Source: Streptomyces roseolus (GTDB lineage Bacteria; Actinomycetota; Actinomycetes; Streptomycetales; Streptomycetaceae). From it: DNA of 64,000 bases. Both the position numbers and the translations under genes were made by a program. The DNA lies in assembly GCF_014649855.1 (NCBI RefSeq), contig NZ_BMTV01000007.1, positions 124,001-188,000 on the forward strand. The letters run 5' to 3'. This document shows, piece after piece, positions 25,981-36,286 of the stretch (positions are counted from its first letter, which is position 1; every line of letters begins with the position of its first letter). Below the pieces are notes generated by a model. That model did no database searches and was not told the DNA's origin. It saw nothing but the letters and a program-made list of their open reading frames with translations.

Positions 25981-26255
25981 AAGCGCAGGCCACAACCTCT
26001 GAAGCAGCTCAAGTTCCTTGCCCGCCGGCGGCCCCGGCGGGCAGGATCGCGTCGGCCCCTTGACCCGGACCGCATGATCTTCCCCACACCCTGTGACCCG
26101 CCCTGAAACGTCCCAGTAGACCCTCTCGGATCGATCCGGGGAAGCCCCTTGCACGCCAGCCCCGTACCATAGGACATAGCCGTGGCGCGTCCGCCCGGCG
26201 GGCGTAAGAGGAACTGACGCCGATTCCCACGATCCGAGAGAAGCGCAAGCCACCC
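25981..26255. other. Upstream region of typA
   Basis: 275 bp without a gene. It holds a GGCGGCCCCGGCGG-type imperfect hairpin just after the upstream gene, and an AT-richer patch near 26148-26185 (TTGCAC then TAGGAC 15 nt later) that may be the typA promoter. GAGAGAAG before the ATG is the ribosome-binding site. Confidence 0.4.
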
Positions 26256-28157
<1,902 letters not shown>

Positions 28158-28223
28158 GCCGCGCCCGGCGCCGCAACCGGGAGCAGCCGCGCGGAGAACG
28201 GCTGAGCCGCATCTCACACGAAG

Positions 28224-28265
28224 GGCCTGGCCACTCGCACACTGTGCGAGTGGCCAGGCCTTTTT
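28224..28265 (+). terminator. Rho-independent terminator of typA
   Basis: A perfect stem of about 16 bp (GGCCTGGCCACTCGCA and complement) with a tiny loop and a TTTTT tail: the most classical terminator in the window. Confidence 0.95.
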
Positions 28266-28609
28266 CGTCAAACGCATTGCCCGGGCGAGGTGTCCGGATT
28301 CCGGTCATCGCTCTCCGGTACGTGTGTTAACGGTCCGTTTCGCGGGTGTCTGTCTGTGCTCAGTTTGTCCGGATTTCGGTATCTGGGGCCTTGGTGATGT
28401 TGTCAAAACGAGACCACTTAAGTGTGGTTTACAGCCCGGACGTACTTAATAGTTGGCTGCATTGAGCTCGGGTCAATGGGTCACGCACTGTGGGGAGTGC
28501 CGACTCACGAGCACACTCGGGGTACCGGGGGATCAGCGCCGTCAGGGGTGTCGGCAGGTCTCGAAGTGCCCTTCTCGTAGTGACAAGTGGACTCATGAGG
28601 AGGAAACCC
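28266..28609. promoter_or_regulatory. AT-rich promoter region of the first Opp operon
   Basis: Unusually AT-rich for this genome between 28320 and 28470. At 28413-28428 lies a perfect inverted repeat ACCAC-TTAAGT-GTGGT with the 10-bp palindrome CACTTAAGTG at its centre. TTGTCA (28400) and TAATAG (28447) could be promoter elements. A strong ribosome-binding site AGGAGGAAA precedes the ATG. Confidence 0.55.
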
Positions 28610-30226
28610 ATGCGCGGTGCCAAGAGCGCCAAGTGGGTAACGGGCGCGATCATCGTCGCCCTGGCTGCGACTGCCTGTGGCGGCAGTGACGGCGGGACCA
28701 AGAAGGACAGCAAGGCCGCGGGCAAGCCCGAGGGCTACGTCTCCATCGACGTCGGCGAGCCGCAGAACCCGCTCATCCCGGCCGACACGAACGAGTCCAA
28801 CGGTGGCTACGCGATCCGTGCGCTCTTCACGCAGCTGCTGACGTTCGACGACAAGGGCGAGATCGTCCTCACCAACGCCGAGTCCGTGGAGACCAAGGAC
28901 TCGAAGCTGTGGACCGTCAAGCTCAAGGACGGCTGGAAGTTCCACAACGGCGAGGCCGTGACGGCCAAGTCGTACGTCGACGCGTGGAACTGGTACGCCA
29001 ACGCCAAGAACAAGCAGAAGAACGCGTACTGGTTCTCGGACATCAAGGGCTACGACGACCTCAACCCCGAGAAGGGTGAGCCGAAGGCCCAGGCCATGTC
29101 CGGTCTGAAGGTCCTGGACGACAGCTCCTTCACCATCGAGCTGAAGACCAAGGTCCCGTACTTCAACTACAAGCTGGGCTACACCACCTTCGCCCCGCTT
29201 CCCAAGGTCTTCTACGACGACCCGAAGGCCTTCGGCCTGAAGCCGGTCGGCAACGGTCCCTACCAGTTTGAGAAGTGGGACCGCAAGAAGCTCATCCAGA
29301 TGAAGGCCTTCGACGACTACAAGGGCCCGAACCGTGCCCTGAACAAGGGCCTCCAGTTCAAGAGCTACACGACGGTCGAGGCGGCCTACAAGGACCTCCT
29401 CTCCGGCAACCTCGACATCGTCAAGACCGTCGGCCCGACCGACCTGCCGAAGTACAAGCAGGACCTCGGCGAGGGTGCGCTCGAGGTGTCCTTCGCCGGC
29501 GTCCAGTCGCTCGTCCCGGCCTGGTACTCGGATACCTTCAAGGACATCGACCCGAAGGTCGTCCAGGGTCTGTCCATGGCGATCGACCGCGACACGATCA
29601 CCAAGACCGTCCTGAACAACACCCGTACCCCGGCGAAGGGCTTCACCCCGCCGCAGGTCAAGGGCTTCCAGGAGCTCGGTGAGATCACCGAGTACAACCC
29701 GGCCAAGGCCAAGCAGCTCATCACCGAGGGCGGCGGCGTCCCCGGCAACAAGTTCACCATCCAGTACAACAGCGACGGCGGCCACAAGGAGTGGGTGACC
29801 GCGGTCTGCGAGTCGATCCGCAACGCCACCGGCGTCGACTGCGTCGGCGACCCGAAGCCGGACTTCCCGACCGACCTCGAGGCCCGCGACGCCAACCAGG
29901 TCAAGGGCATGTACCGCGGTGGCTGGATCGCCGACTACCCGGTCAACGTGAACTTCCTGAAGGAGCTGTACCACTCCAAGGCGGAGTCCAACAGCGGCCG
30001 CTTCTCCGACAAGGAGATCGACGAGCTGATGGCCAAGGGTGACAACGCCAACTCGATCGAGGAGTCGGTGAAGGCGTACCAGGAGGTGGAGAAGAAGCTG
30101 GCGCAGAAGATGCCGGCCATCCCGCTCTGGTACTACCGCACCAACGCCGGTCACGGAAAGGCCGTCACCAACGTGACCGTCGACTTCCATGGCGAGATCG
30201 TGCTGAACGCCGTCACCCCCAAGTAA
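28610..30226 (+). CDS. Oligopeptide ABC transporter substrate-binding lipoprotein (Opp operon 1)
   Basis: A 538-aa SBP_bac_5 lipoprotein. Short type II signal ending LAATACGG (Cys ~21), then SVETKDSKLWTVKLKDGWKF and GEAVTAKSYVDAWNW of the family, WYSDTFKDIDPKVVQGLSMA, and a C-terminal MPAIPLWYYRTNAGHGKAV. The ATG at 28610 is chosen for the AGGAGGAAA 5 nt upstream and because it leaves a proper signal peptide. It captures extracellular peptides and delivers them to the permeases encoded next. The operon lies just downstream of typA, the chromosomal neighbourhood of bldK in S. coelicolor (from memory), so it is a BldKB candidate; paralogy with operon 2 prevents a firm assignment. Confidence 0.93.
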   Translation: MRGAKSAKWVTGAIIVALAATACGGSDGGTKKDSKAAGKPEGYVSIDVGEPQNPLIPADTNESNGGYAIRALFTQLLTFDDKGEIVLTNAESVETKDSKLWTVKLKDGWKFHNGEAVTAKSYVDAWNWYANAKNKQKNAYWFSDIKGYDDLNPEKGEPKAQAMSGLKVLDDSSFTIELKTKVPYFNYKLGYTTFAPLPKVFYDDPKAFGLKPVGNGPYQFEKWDRKKLIQMKAFDDYKGPNRALNKGLQFKSYTTVEAAYKDLLSGNLDIVKTVGPTDLPKYKQDLGEGALEVSFAGVQSLVPAWYSDTFKDIDPKVVQGLSMAIDRDTITKTVLNNTRTPAKGFTPPQVKGFQELGEITEYNPAKAKQLITEGGGVPGNKFTIQYNSDGGHKEWVTAVCESIRNATGVDCVGDPKPDFPTDLEARDANQVKGMYRGGWIADYPVNVNFLKELYHSKAESNSGRFSDKEIDELMAKGDNANSIEESVKAYQEVEKKLAQKMPAIPLWYYRTNAGHGKAVTNVTVDFHGEIVLNAVTPK

Positions 30227-30298
30227 CGGGTTCGCGCCACTCACCCCCTCTACTCGGCCATCGCCCGCCACAGCCTGAACCGGCGACGGCGGGAGGCT

Positions 30299-30335
30299 GC
30301 GGGGGCCGCCCCCTCTCGAACCGGGCGGCCCCCGC
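30299..30335 (+). terminator. Intra-operon hairpin (attenuator) between SBP and permease, operon 1
   Basis: Perfect 13-bp stem GCGGGGGCCGCCC / GGGCGGCCCCCGC with an 11-nt loop, without a T-tail, 73 nt after the SBP stop. Likely a partial terminator or mRNA 3'-end stabiliser that keeps SBP expression above the rest. Confidence 0.75.
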
Positions 30336-30365
30336 CGCTGCTGTAAACCCCTCACGGAGGCACCC

Positions 30366-31295
30366 ATGGGGCGCTATGTCGTACGACGACTGCTCCAGAT
30401 GATCCCGGTCTTCATCGGGTCCACCTTTTTGATCTTCTCCATGATGTACGCGCTGCCCGGCGACCCCGTCAGAGCGCTCATGGGTGATCAGTCGTTCGAC
30501 CCCGAAAGACTCGCCAGCATCCGGGCGGAACTCGGCCTCGACAAGCCGCTGCTGCTCCAGTACGCGAGCTACCTCGGCAACCTGCTGCAGGGCGACTTCG
30601 GTACCGAGATCGTCAGCGGCCGACCCGTCGCCGACATCATCGCCGCCGCCTTCCCGGTCACGATCCAGCTGACGATCTTCGCGTTCACCTTCACGGTGCT
30701 CGTGGGCGTCGGTCTCGGTGTCGTCGCCGGTCTGCGTCCGAACAGCATCCGCGACCGCGGACTGCTCACCCTGACGCTGGTCCTGATCTCCATGCCCTCC
30801 TTCGTGCTGGGCTTCCTGATGCAGTACCTCTTCGCCTTCCAGTTCGAGCTCACCACGGCAACCGTGCCGGAGGACCCGGCGATCACGGACATGATGCTGC
30901 CGGCCATCGTGCTCGGCTCGCTCTCGCTCGCGTACGTGGCCCGGCTGACCCGTACGTCGATGGCGGAGAACCTGCGCGCCGACTACATGCGCACCGCGGT
31001 GGCCAAGGGCCTGCCGCGCCGCCGGATCGTCGGCGTCCACCTGATGCGCAACTCGATGATCCCGGTCGTCACCTTCCTGGGCACCGACATCGGCACCCTG
31101 ATGACCGGCGCGATCGTGACCGAGGGCATCTTCAACGTCAAGGGTGTCGGTGGCGCCATCTACGAGGCGCTGTTCCGCCGTGAGGGAGCGACCGTCGTCG
31201 GCATCGCCTCGCTGATCATCCTGGTCTACCTCCTCACCAGCCTGCTCGTCGACCTGCTCTACGCGGTCCTGGACCCGAGGATTCGGTATGCCTGA
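30366..31295 (+). CDS. Oligopeptide ABC transporter permease, OppB type (operon 1)
   Basis: A 309-aa inner-membrane permease with six hydrophobic segments. N-terminal RRLLQMIPVFIGSTFLIFSM and FGTEIVSGRPVADII are OppB/DppB marks; the ABC-coupling EAA-type loop is in RADYMRTAVAKGLPRRRIVG. ATG 30366 has CGGAGG upstream. Its 3' end overlaps the next gene by 8 bp (ATGCCTGA). Confidence 0.95.
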   Translation: MGRYVVRRLLQMIPVFIGSTFLIFSMMYALPGDPVRALMGDQSFDPERLASIRAELGLDKPLLLQYASYLGNLLQGDFGTEIVSGRPVADIIAAAFPVTIQLTIFAFTFTVLVGVGLGVVAGLRPNSIRDRGLLTLTLVLISMPSFVLGFLMQYLFAFQFELTTATVPEDPAITDMMLPAIVLGSLSLAYVARLTRTSMAENLRADYMRTAVAKGLPRRRIVGVHLMRNSMIPVVTFLGTDIGTLMTGAIVTEGIFNVKGVGGAIYEALFRREGATVVGIASLIILVYLLTSLLVDLLYAVLDPRIRYA

Positions 31296-32247
31296 CACGA
31301 CTGACGGAAAGATGCTGACCGCTCCCGGTCCTGCCGTCACCGAGACCGTCGCACCGGGCCCGGAGTCCGGTCCCGCGCCCGCGAAGGCGCGCTCCCTCTG
31401 GTCCGACGCCTGGCACGACCTGCGCCGCCAGCCGATGTTCCTGGTCTCCGCCGCGCTGATCGTGCTGCTGCTGGTGATCTCCTTCGCGCCCGGACTCTTC
31501 ACCAGCGCCTCGCCGCGCCACGCGGACCTGGCCAACCACTACCTCCAGCCGCCGAACTGGGGCAACTTCTTCGCCCCCGACTGGCTCGGCTACGACGGTC
31601 AGGGCCGGTCCATCTACGCCCGCATCGTCTACGGTGCCCGAGCCTCGCTCACCGTCGGCATCGGCGTCACGGTCCTGGTCACCCTGCTCGGCACCCTGGT
31701 CGGCATGCTCGCCGGCTACTTCGGCGGCTGGGCGGACACCATCCTGTCCCGGGTCACCGACATCTTCTTCGGCATCCCGTTCCTGCTCGGCGCGCTCGTC
31801 GTCCTCACCACCTTCGAGGAGCGCACCGTCTGGGTCGTGATCCTGGCCCTCGCCTTCCTCGGCTGGACCCAGATCGCCCGTGTCGCCCGCGGCGCGGTGA
31901 TCACCATCAAGCAGGCGGACTACGTCGTCGCGGCCAAGGCGCTCGGCGCCTCCACCTCGCGCATCCTGCTGAAGCACATCCTGCCGAACGCCCTGGCGCC
32001 GATCATCGTCGTCGCCACCATCGCCCTCGGCGGTTACATCGCGGCCGAAGCCACCCTGTCGTTCCTCGGCGTGGGCCTGGCCGAGCCGACGGTGTCGTGG
32101 GGCGGCGACGTGTCCACCGGACGAGAGCAGCTGCGCAACGCGCCGTACGTCCTGATCGTCCCGTCGGTGATGGTCTCGATCACCGTGCTCTCGTTCCTCA
32201 TGTTCGGCGATGCGGTGCGCAACGCCCTCGACCCCAAGCTGCGCTGA
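31288..32247 (+). CDS. Oligopeptide ABC transporter permease, OppC type (operon 1)
   Basis: A 319-aa permease. A ~35-residue disordered N-terminus precedes SLWSDAWHDLRRQPMFLVSA (OppC_N domain), then FFAPDWLGYDGQGRSIYARI and the cytoplasmic coupling loop around ADYVVAAKALGASTSRILLK. It ends GDAVRNALDPKLR, the usual OppC/DppC tail. Translationally coupled to the OppB-type gene by an 8-bp overlap; the first ATPase starts 14 nt downstream. Confidence 0.95.
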   Translation: MPDTTDGKMLTAPGPAVTETVAPGPESGPAPAKARSLWSDAWHDLRRQPMFLVSAALIVLLLVISFAPGLFTSASPRHADLANHYLQPPNWGNFFAPDWLGYDGQGRSIYARIVYGARASLTVGIGVTVLVTLLGTLVGMLAGYFGGWADTILSRVTDIFFGIPFLLGALVVLTTFEERTVWVVILALAFLGWTQIARVARGAVITIKQADYVVAAKALGASTSRILLKHILPNALAPIIVVATIALGGYIAAEATLSFLGVGLAEPTVSWGGDVSTGREQLRNAPYVLIVPSVMVSITVLSFLMFGDAVRNALDPKLR

Positions 32248-32261
32248 GGAGGGCGTAAATC

Positions 32262-33320
32262 GTGAGCACCATCAACAAGACCGCGACCGTCCCGGCGCCG
32301 CGCGAGAGCGGGCACCACAACGGCCCGCTGCTCGAAGTCAAGAACCTGCACGTCGAGTTCCACACCCGTGACGGTGTGGCCAAGGCGGTCAACGGAGTCA
32401 ACTACTCGGTGGACGCCGGCGAGACCCTCGCCGTCCTCGGCGAGTCCGGCTCCGGCAAGTCCGTCACCGCCCAGGCCATCATGGGCATCCTCGACATGCC
32501 GCCCGGCAGGATCCCGCAGGGCGAGATCCTGTTCCGCGGCGAGGACATGCTGAAGATGTCCGACGAGGAGCGCCGCAAGATCCGCGGCCGGAAGATCGCG
32601 ATGATCTTCCAGGACGCGCTCTCGTCGCTGAACCCGGTCCTCTCCGTCGGCTACCAGCTCGGCGAGATGTTCCGCGTCCACCAGGGCCTGTCCAAGAAGG
32701 ACGCCAAGCTCAAGGCCATCGAGCTGATGGACAAGGTCAAGATTCCCGCCGCCAAGGCGCGGGTCGGCGACTACCCGCACATGTTCTCCGGCGGTATGCG
32801 CCAGCGCATCATGATCGCCATGGCGCTCGCCCTGGAGCCCGACCTGATCATCGCCGACGAGCCGACCACGGCTCTCGACGTGACGGTCCAGGCCCAGGTC
32901 ATGGACCTCCTGGCGGAGCTCCAGCGCGAGTACAACATGGGTCTGATCCTGATCACCCACGACCTCGGCGTCGTCGCCGACGTCGCGGACAAGATCGCCG
33001 TCATGTACGCCGGTCGGATCGTCGAGCAGGCGCCCGTGCACGAGCTGTACGCGCGCCCCGCGCACCCGTACACCCGCGGTCTGCTCGACTCGATCCCGCG
33101 CCTGGACCAGAAGGGCCAGGAGCTCTACGCGATCAAGGGCCTGCCGCCGAACCTGCTCAAGGTCCCGACGGGCTGCGCCTTCAACCCGCGCTGCCCCAAG
33201 GCCACCGACCTCTGCCGTACGGAGGTCCCGGCCCTGGCGCCGGTCACCGAGCAGGACGGCGCGGATCTCCCGGGCCGGAAGAGCGCCTGCCACTTCTGGA
33301 AGGAGACGATCCATGGCTGA
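32262..33320 (+). CDS. Oligopeptide ABC transporter ATPase, OppD type (operon 1)
   Basis: A 352-aa ATP-binding subunit. Walker A GESGSGKS at 60-67, Q-loop MIFQDAL, ABC signature FSGGMRQR, Walker B LIIADEP, H-loop LITHDLGVV, and the oligopeptide/dipeptide C-terminal extension HPYTRGLLDSIPRL with four Cys in CAFNPRCPKATDLC that probably bind a metal or Fe-S cluster, as in OppD/DppD. GTG start with GGAGGGC upstream. Pairs with the OppF-type subunit, whose gene overlaps by 8 bp (ATGGCTGA). Confidence 0.95.
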   Translation: MSTINKTATVPAPRESGHHNGPLLEVKNLHVEFHTRDGVAKAVNGVNYSVDAGETLAVLGESGSGKSVTAQAIMGILDMPPGRIPQGEILFRGEDMLKMSDEERRKIRGRKIAMIFQDALSSLNPVLSVGYQLGEMFRVHQGLSKKDAKLKAIELMDKVKIPAAKARVGDYPHMFSGGMRQRIMIAMALALEPDLIIADEPTTALDVTVQAQVMDLLAELQREYNMGLILITHDLGVVADVADKIAVMYAGRIVEQAPVHELYARPAHPYTRGLLDSIPRLDQKGQELYAIKGLPPNLLKVPTGCAFNPRCPKATDLCRTEVPALAPVTEQDGADLPGRKSACHFWKETIHG

Positions 33321-34401
33321 GCTCAGCAAGAACGACGAGGCCGTGGCCGCCGCGCTGGACGTCCCCGTCCAGCGGGGGGAGCCCATCCTCCAGGTGCGCA
33401 ACCTGCAGAAGCACTTCCCGCTGACGCAGGGCATCCTCTTCAAGAAGCAGGTCGGCGCGGTCAAGGCCGTGGACGGGGTCTCCTTCGATCTCTACCAGGG
33501 CGAGACCCTCGGCATCGTGGGCGAGTCCGGCTGCGGCAAGTCCACGGTCGCCAAGCTCCTGATGAACCTGGAGCGGGCCACCGCGGGCGAGGTCTTCTAC
33601 AAGGGCCAGGACATCACCAAGCTGTCGGGGCGCGCGCTGAAGGCCGTGCGCCGCAACATCCAGATGGTGTTCCAGGACCCGTACACCTCGCTGAACCCGC
33701 GCATGACGGTCGGCGACATCATCGGCGAGACCTTCGACATCCACCCCGAGGTGGCCCCGAAGGGCGAGCGGCGCCGCAAGGTGCAGGACCTGCTCGACGT
33801 CGTCGGTCTGAACCCGGAGTACATCAACCGGTACCCGCACCAGTTCTCCGGCGGTCAGCGCCAGCGCATCGGCATCGCCCGCGGCCTCGCGCTCAACCCG
33901 GAGATCATCATCTGCGACGAGCCCGTCTCGGCCCTGGACGTCTCCGTCCAGGCGCAGGTGATCAACCTGATGGAGAAGCTCCAGGACGAGTTCAACCTGT
34001 CCTACATCTTCATCGCGCACGACCTGTCGATCGTCCGGCACATCTCGGACCGCGTCGGCGTCATGTACCTCGGCAAGATGGCCGAGATCGGTACGGACGC
34101 GGAGATCTACGACCACCCGACGCACCCGTACACCCAGGCGCTGCTCTCCGCCGTGCCGGTGCCGGACCCGCAGGCCCGTGCCGACCGCGACCGCATCATC
34201 CTCACGGGTGACGTGCCCTCGCCGGCCAACCCGCCGTCGGGCTGCCGCTTCCGCACCCGGTGCTGGAAGGCCCAGGACAAGTGCGCCGAGGAGCAGCCGC
34301 TGCTGGCGATCCCGGAGCGCTTCCGCGGCCAGGACACCCCCGCGGCCCACGAGTCGGCGTGCCACTTCGCCGAGGAGCGGGACGTGGTCCACGCGGGCTG
34401 A
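33313..34401 (+). CDS. Oligopeptide ABC transporter ATPase, OppF type (operon 1)
   Basis: A 362-aa ATP-binding subunit. It has the OppF-specific insertion PLTQGILFKKQVGAVKAVDG, Walker A GESGCGKST at 70-78, MVFQDPYTSLNPRM, signature FSGGQRQRIGIARGLAL, Walker B IIICDEP and HDLSIVRHISDRV. The C-terminal extension HPYTQALLSAVPVPDP carries the Cys-containing RTRCWKAQDKC motif. Last gene of operon 1; a terminator follows. Confidence 0.95.
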   Translation: MAELSKNDEAVAAALDVPVQRGEPILQVRNLQKHFPLTQGILFKKQVGAVKAVDGVSFDLYQGETLGIVGESGCGKSTVAKLLMNLERATAGEVFYKGQDITKLSGRALKAVRRNIQMVFQDPYTSLNPRMTVGDIIGETFDIHPEVAPKGERRRKVQDLLDVVGLNPEYINRYPHQFSGGQRQRIGIARGLALNPEIIICDEPVSALDVSVQAQVINLMEKLQDEFNLSYIFIAHDLSIVRHISDRVGVMYLGKMAEIGTDAEIYDHPTHPYTQALLSAVPVPDPQARADRDRIILTGDVPSPANPPSGCRFRTRCWKAQDKCAEEQPLLAIPERFRGQDTPAAHESACHFAEERDVVHAG

Positions 34402-34426
34402 CGGACCGTGACCGCCCGAAGGACCA

Positions 34427-34463
34427 GGGCCCCTCGCACCCCCGCCGGGTGCGGGGGGCCCTT
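34427..34463 (+). terminator. Terminator of Opp operon 1
   Basis: Stem GGGCCCCTCGCACCC with GGGTGCGGGGGGCCC (one internal mismatch), flanked by AAGG/CCTT, about 25 nt after the stop. Confidence 0.85.
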
Positions 34464-34520
34464 CCGCGTCCGCGCGCCCGCTCGCGTACCCGCTCGGACG
34501 CCGTAGAAGTGCACTTCCGT

Positions 34521-34538
34521 CAATATCGAGTGATATTG
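34521..34538. promoter_or_regulatory. Operator-like inverted repeat before Opp operon 2
   Basis: Perfect inverted repeat CAATATC-GAGT-GATATTG in an AT-rich patch 39 bp upstream of the SBP ATG. It differs from the inverted repeat before operon 1. The regulator is unknown. Confidence 0.65.
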
Positions 34539-34576
34539 GGGCCTAAGTCACGCTCAGGACAATCGGGAGGCACTCC

Positions 34577-36202
34577 ATGCGCGGAGCCACGCACGCCAAG
34601 TGGGCCGCACTGGCCACCGCCGTCGCCCTCGCGGCGACCGCCTGCGGCGGCGGTGACGACAGTGGCGGCGGAGGGGCCGACGGCATCGTGAGCTCCTCCT
34701 GGGGCGACCCGCAGAACCCACTGGAGCCGGCGAACACCAACGAGGTCCAGGGCGGCAAGGTCCTCGACATGATCTTCCGCGGGCTCAAGCGGTACGACCC
34801 GAAGACCGGCGAGGCCAAGGACATGCTCGCCGAGAAGATCGAGACGACCGACTCGACCAACTTCACCATCACCGTCAAGGACGGCTGGACCTTCTCCAAC
34901 GGCGAGAAGGTCACCGCCCAGTCCTTCGTCGACGCCTGGAACTACGGCGCCGCTCTGAAGAACAACCAGAAGAACGCCTACTTCTTCGGCTACATCGAGG
35001 GCTACGACAAGGTCCACCCCGAGAAGGGCGAGGCCACCGCCGACACGATGTCCGGCCTCAAGGTCACCGGCCCGCGGACCTTCACGGTGAAGCTCACCCA
35101 GAAGTTCTCGACCTTCCCCGACACCCTCGGCTACGCGGCCTTCGCCCCGCTCCCGAAGGCCTTCTTCGACGACCGGGACGCCTGGCTGTCGAAGCCCGTC
35201 GGCAACGGCCCGTACACCGTCGACTCGTACTCCAAGGGCTCCCAGATGGAGCTCAAGCGCTGGGACGACTACCCCGGTGACGACAAGGCCCAGAACGGCG
35301 GCATCACCCTCAAGGTCTACACGGACAACAACACCGCGTACACCGACCTGATCGCCGGCAACCTCGACCTCGTCGACGACGTCCCCGCCGCCCAGCTCAA
35401 GAACGTCTCCGCCGACCTCGGCGACCGGTACATCAACACGCCGGCCGGCATCATCCAGACCCTCTCCTTCCCGTTCTACGACGACGCGTGGAACAAGCCG
35501 GGCCAGGAGAAGCTCCGCCAGGGCCTGTCGAGGGCCATCGACCGCGAGCAGATCACCGAGACGATCTTCCAGAAGACCCGCACGCCCGCCGTCGACTGGA
35601 CCTCCCCGGTCCTCGGCGAGGAGGGCGGCTTCAAGGACGTCTGCGGCGACTTCTGCAAGTACGACGCCGCCGAGGCGAAGAAGCTGGTCGCCGAGGGCGG
35701 CGGCATCCCCGGCGGCACGATGAGGATCTCGTACAACGCCGACACCGGCTCCCACAAGGAGTGGGTGGACGCCGTCTGCAACTCCATCAACCGGGCCCTC
35801 GGCGACAACAAGGCCTGCGTCGGCAACCCCATCGGCACCTTCGCCGACTACCGCAACCAGGTCACCACCCAGAAGCTCGACGGCCCCTTCCGGGCCGGCT
35901 GGCAGATGGACTACCCGCTGATCCAGAACTTCCTGCAGCCGCTGTACTACACCAACGCCTCGTCCAACGACGGCAAGTACACCAGCGCCGAGTTCGACAA
36001 GCTGGTGGACCAGGCCAACGCCGAGACCGACATCCCGAAGGCGGTCGGCCTCTTCCAGCAGGCCGAGGAAGTCCTCCGCGACGACATGGGCGCCATCCCG
36101 CTCTGGTACCAGAACGGCAGCGCCGGCTACTCCGACCGGGTCGAGAACGTCGCCCTCAACCCGTTCAGCGTCCCGGTCTACGACCAGATCAAGGTCAAGT
36201 GA
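34577..36202 (+). CDS. Oligopeptide ABC transporter substrate-binding lipoprotein (Opp operon 2)
   Basis: A 541-aa SBP_bac_5 lipoprotein, paralogue of the operon 1 protein: MRGATHAKWAALATAVALAATACGG has the same signal layout (Cys ~23), followed by SWGDPQNPLEPANTNEVQGG, GEKVTAQSFVDAWNYGAAL and DDMGAIPLWYQNGSAGYSD. It has diverged in the ligand-contacting middle part and contains an extra CGDFCKYD Cys pair (~355-359) not seen in its paralogue, suggesting a different peptide preference. ATG 34577 with GGGAGG upstream. Confidence 0.94.
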   Translation: MRGATHAKWAALATAVALAATACGGGDDSGGGGADGIVSSSWGDPQNPLEPANTNEVQGGKVLDMIFRGLKRYDPKTGEAKDMLAEKIETTDSTNFTITVKDGWTFSNGEKVTAQSFVDAWNYGAALKNNQKNAYFFGYIEGYDKVHPEKGEATADTMSGLKVTGPRTFTVKLTQKFSTFPDTLGYAAFAPLPKAFFDDRDAWLSKPVGNGPYTVDSYSKGSQMELKRWDDYPGDDKAQNGGITLKVYTDNNTAYTDLIAGNLDLVDDVPAAQLKNVSADLGDRYINTPAGIIQTLSFPFYDDAWNKPGQEKLRQGLSRAIDREQITETIFQKTRTPAVDWTSPVLGEEGGFKDVCGDFCKYDAAEAKKLVAEGGGIPGGTMRISYNADTGSHKEWVDAVCNSINRALGDNKACVGNPIGTFADYRNQVTTQKLDGPFRAGWQMDYPLIQNFLQPLYYTNASSNDGKYTSAEFDKLVDQANAETDIPKAVGLFQQAEEVLRDDMGAIPLWYQNGSAGYSDRVENVALNPFSVPVYDQIKVK

Positions 36203-36224
36203 CGTCGTCGTAGGCCGGTGGCGC

Positions 36225-36258
36225 ACGGCCCGGCACGCGGACCCCCGCGCCGGGCCGT
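36225..36258 (+). terminator. Intra-operon hairpin between SBP and permease, operon 2
   Basis: Arms ACGGCCCGGC and GCCGGGCCGT around a 14-nt loop, in the same position as the hairpin of operon 1. Probably an attenuator or 3'-end stabiliser. Confidence 0.7.
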
Positions 36259-36286
36259 ACGCCTTCCCCCCTCCCTGGAGGTCCCC

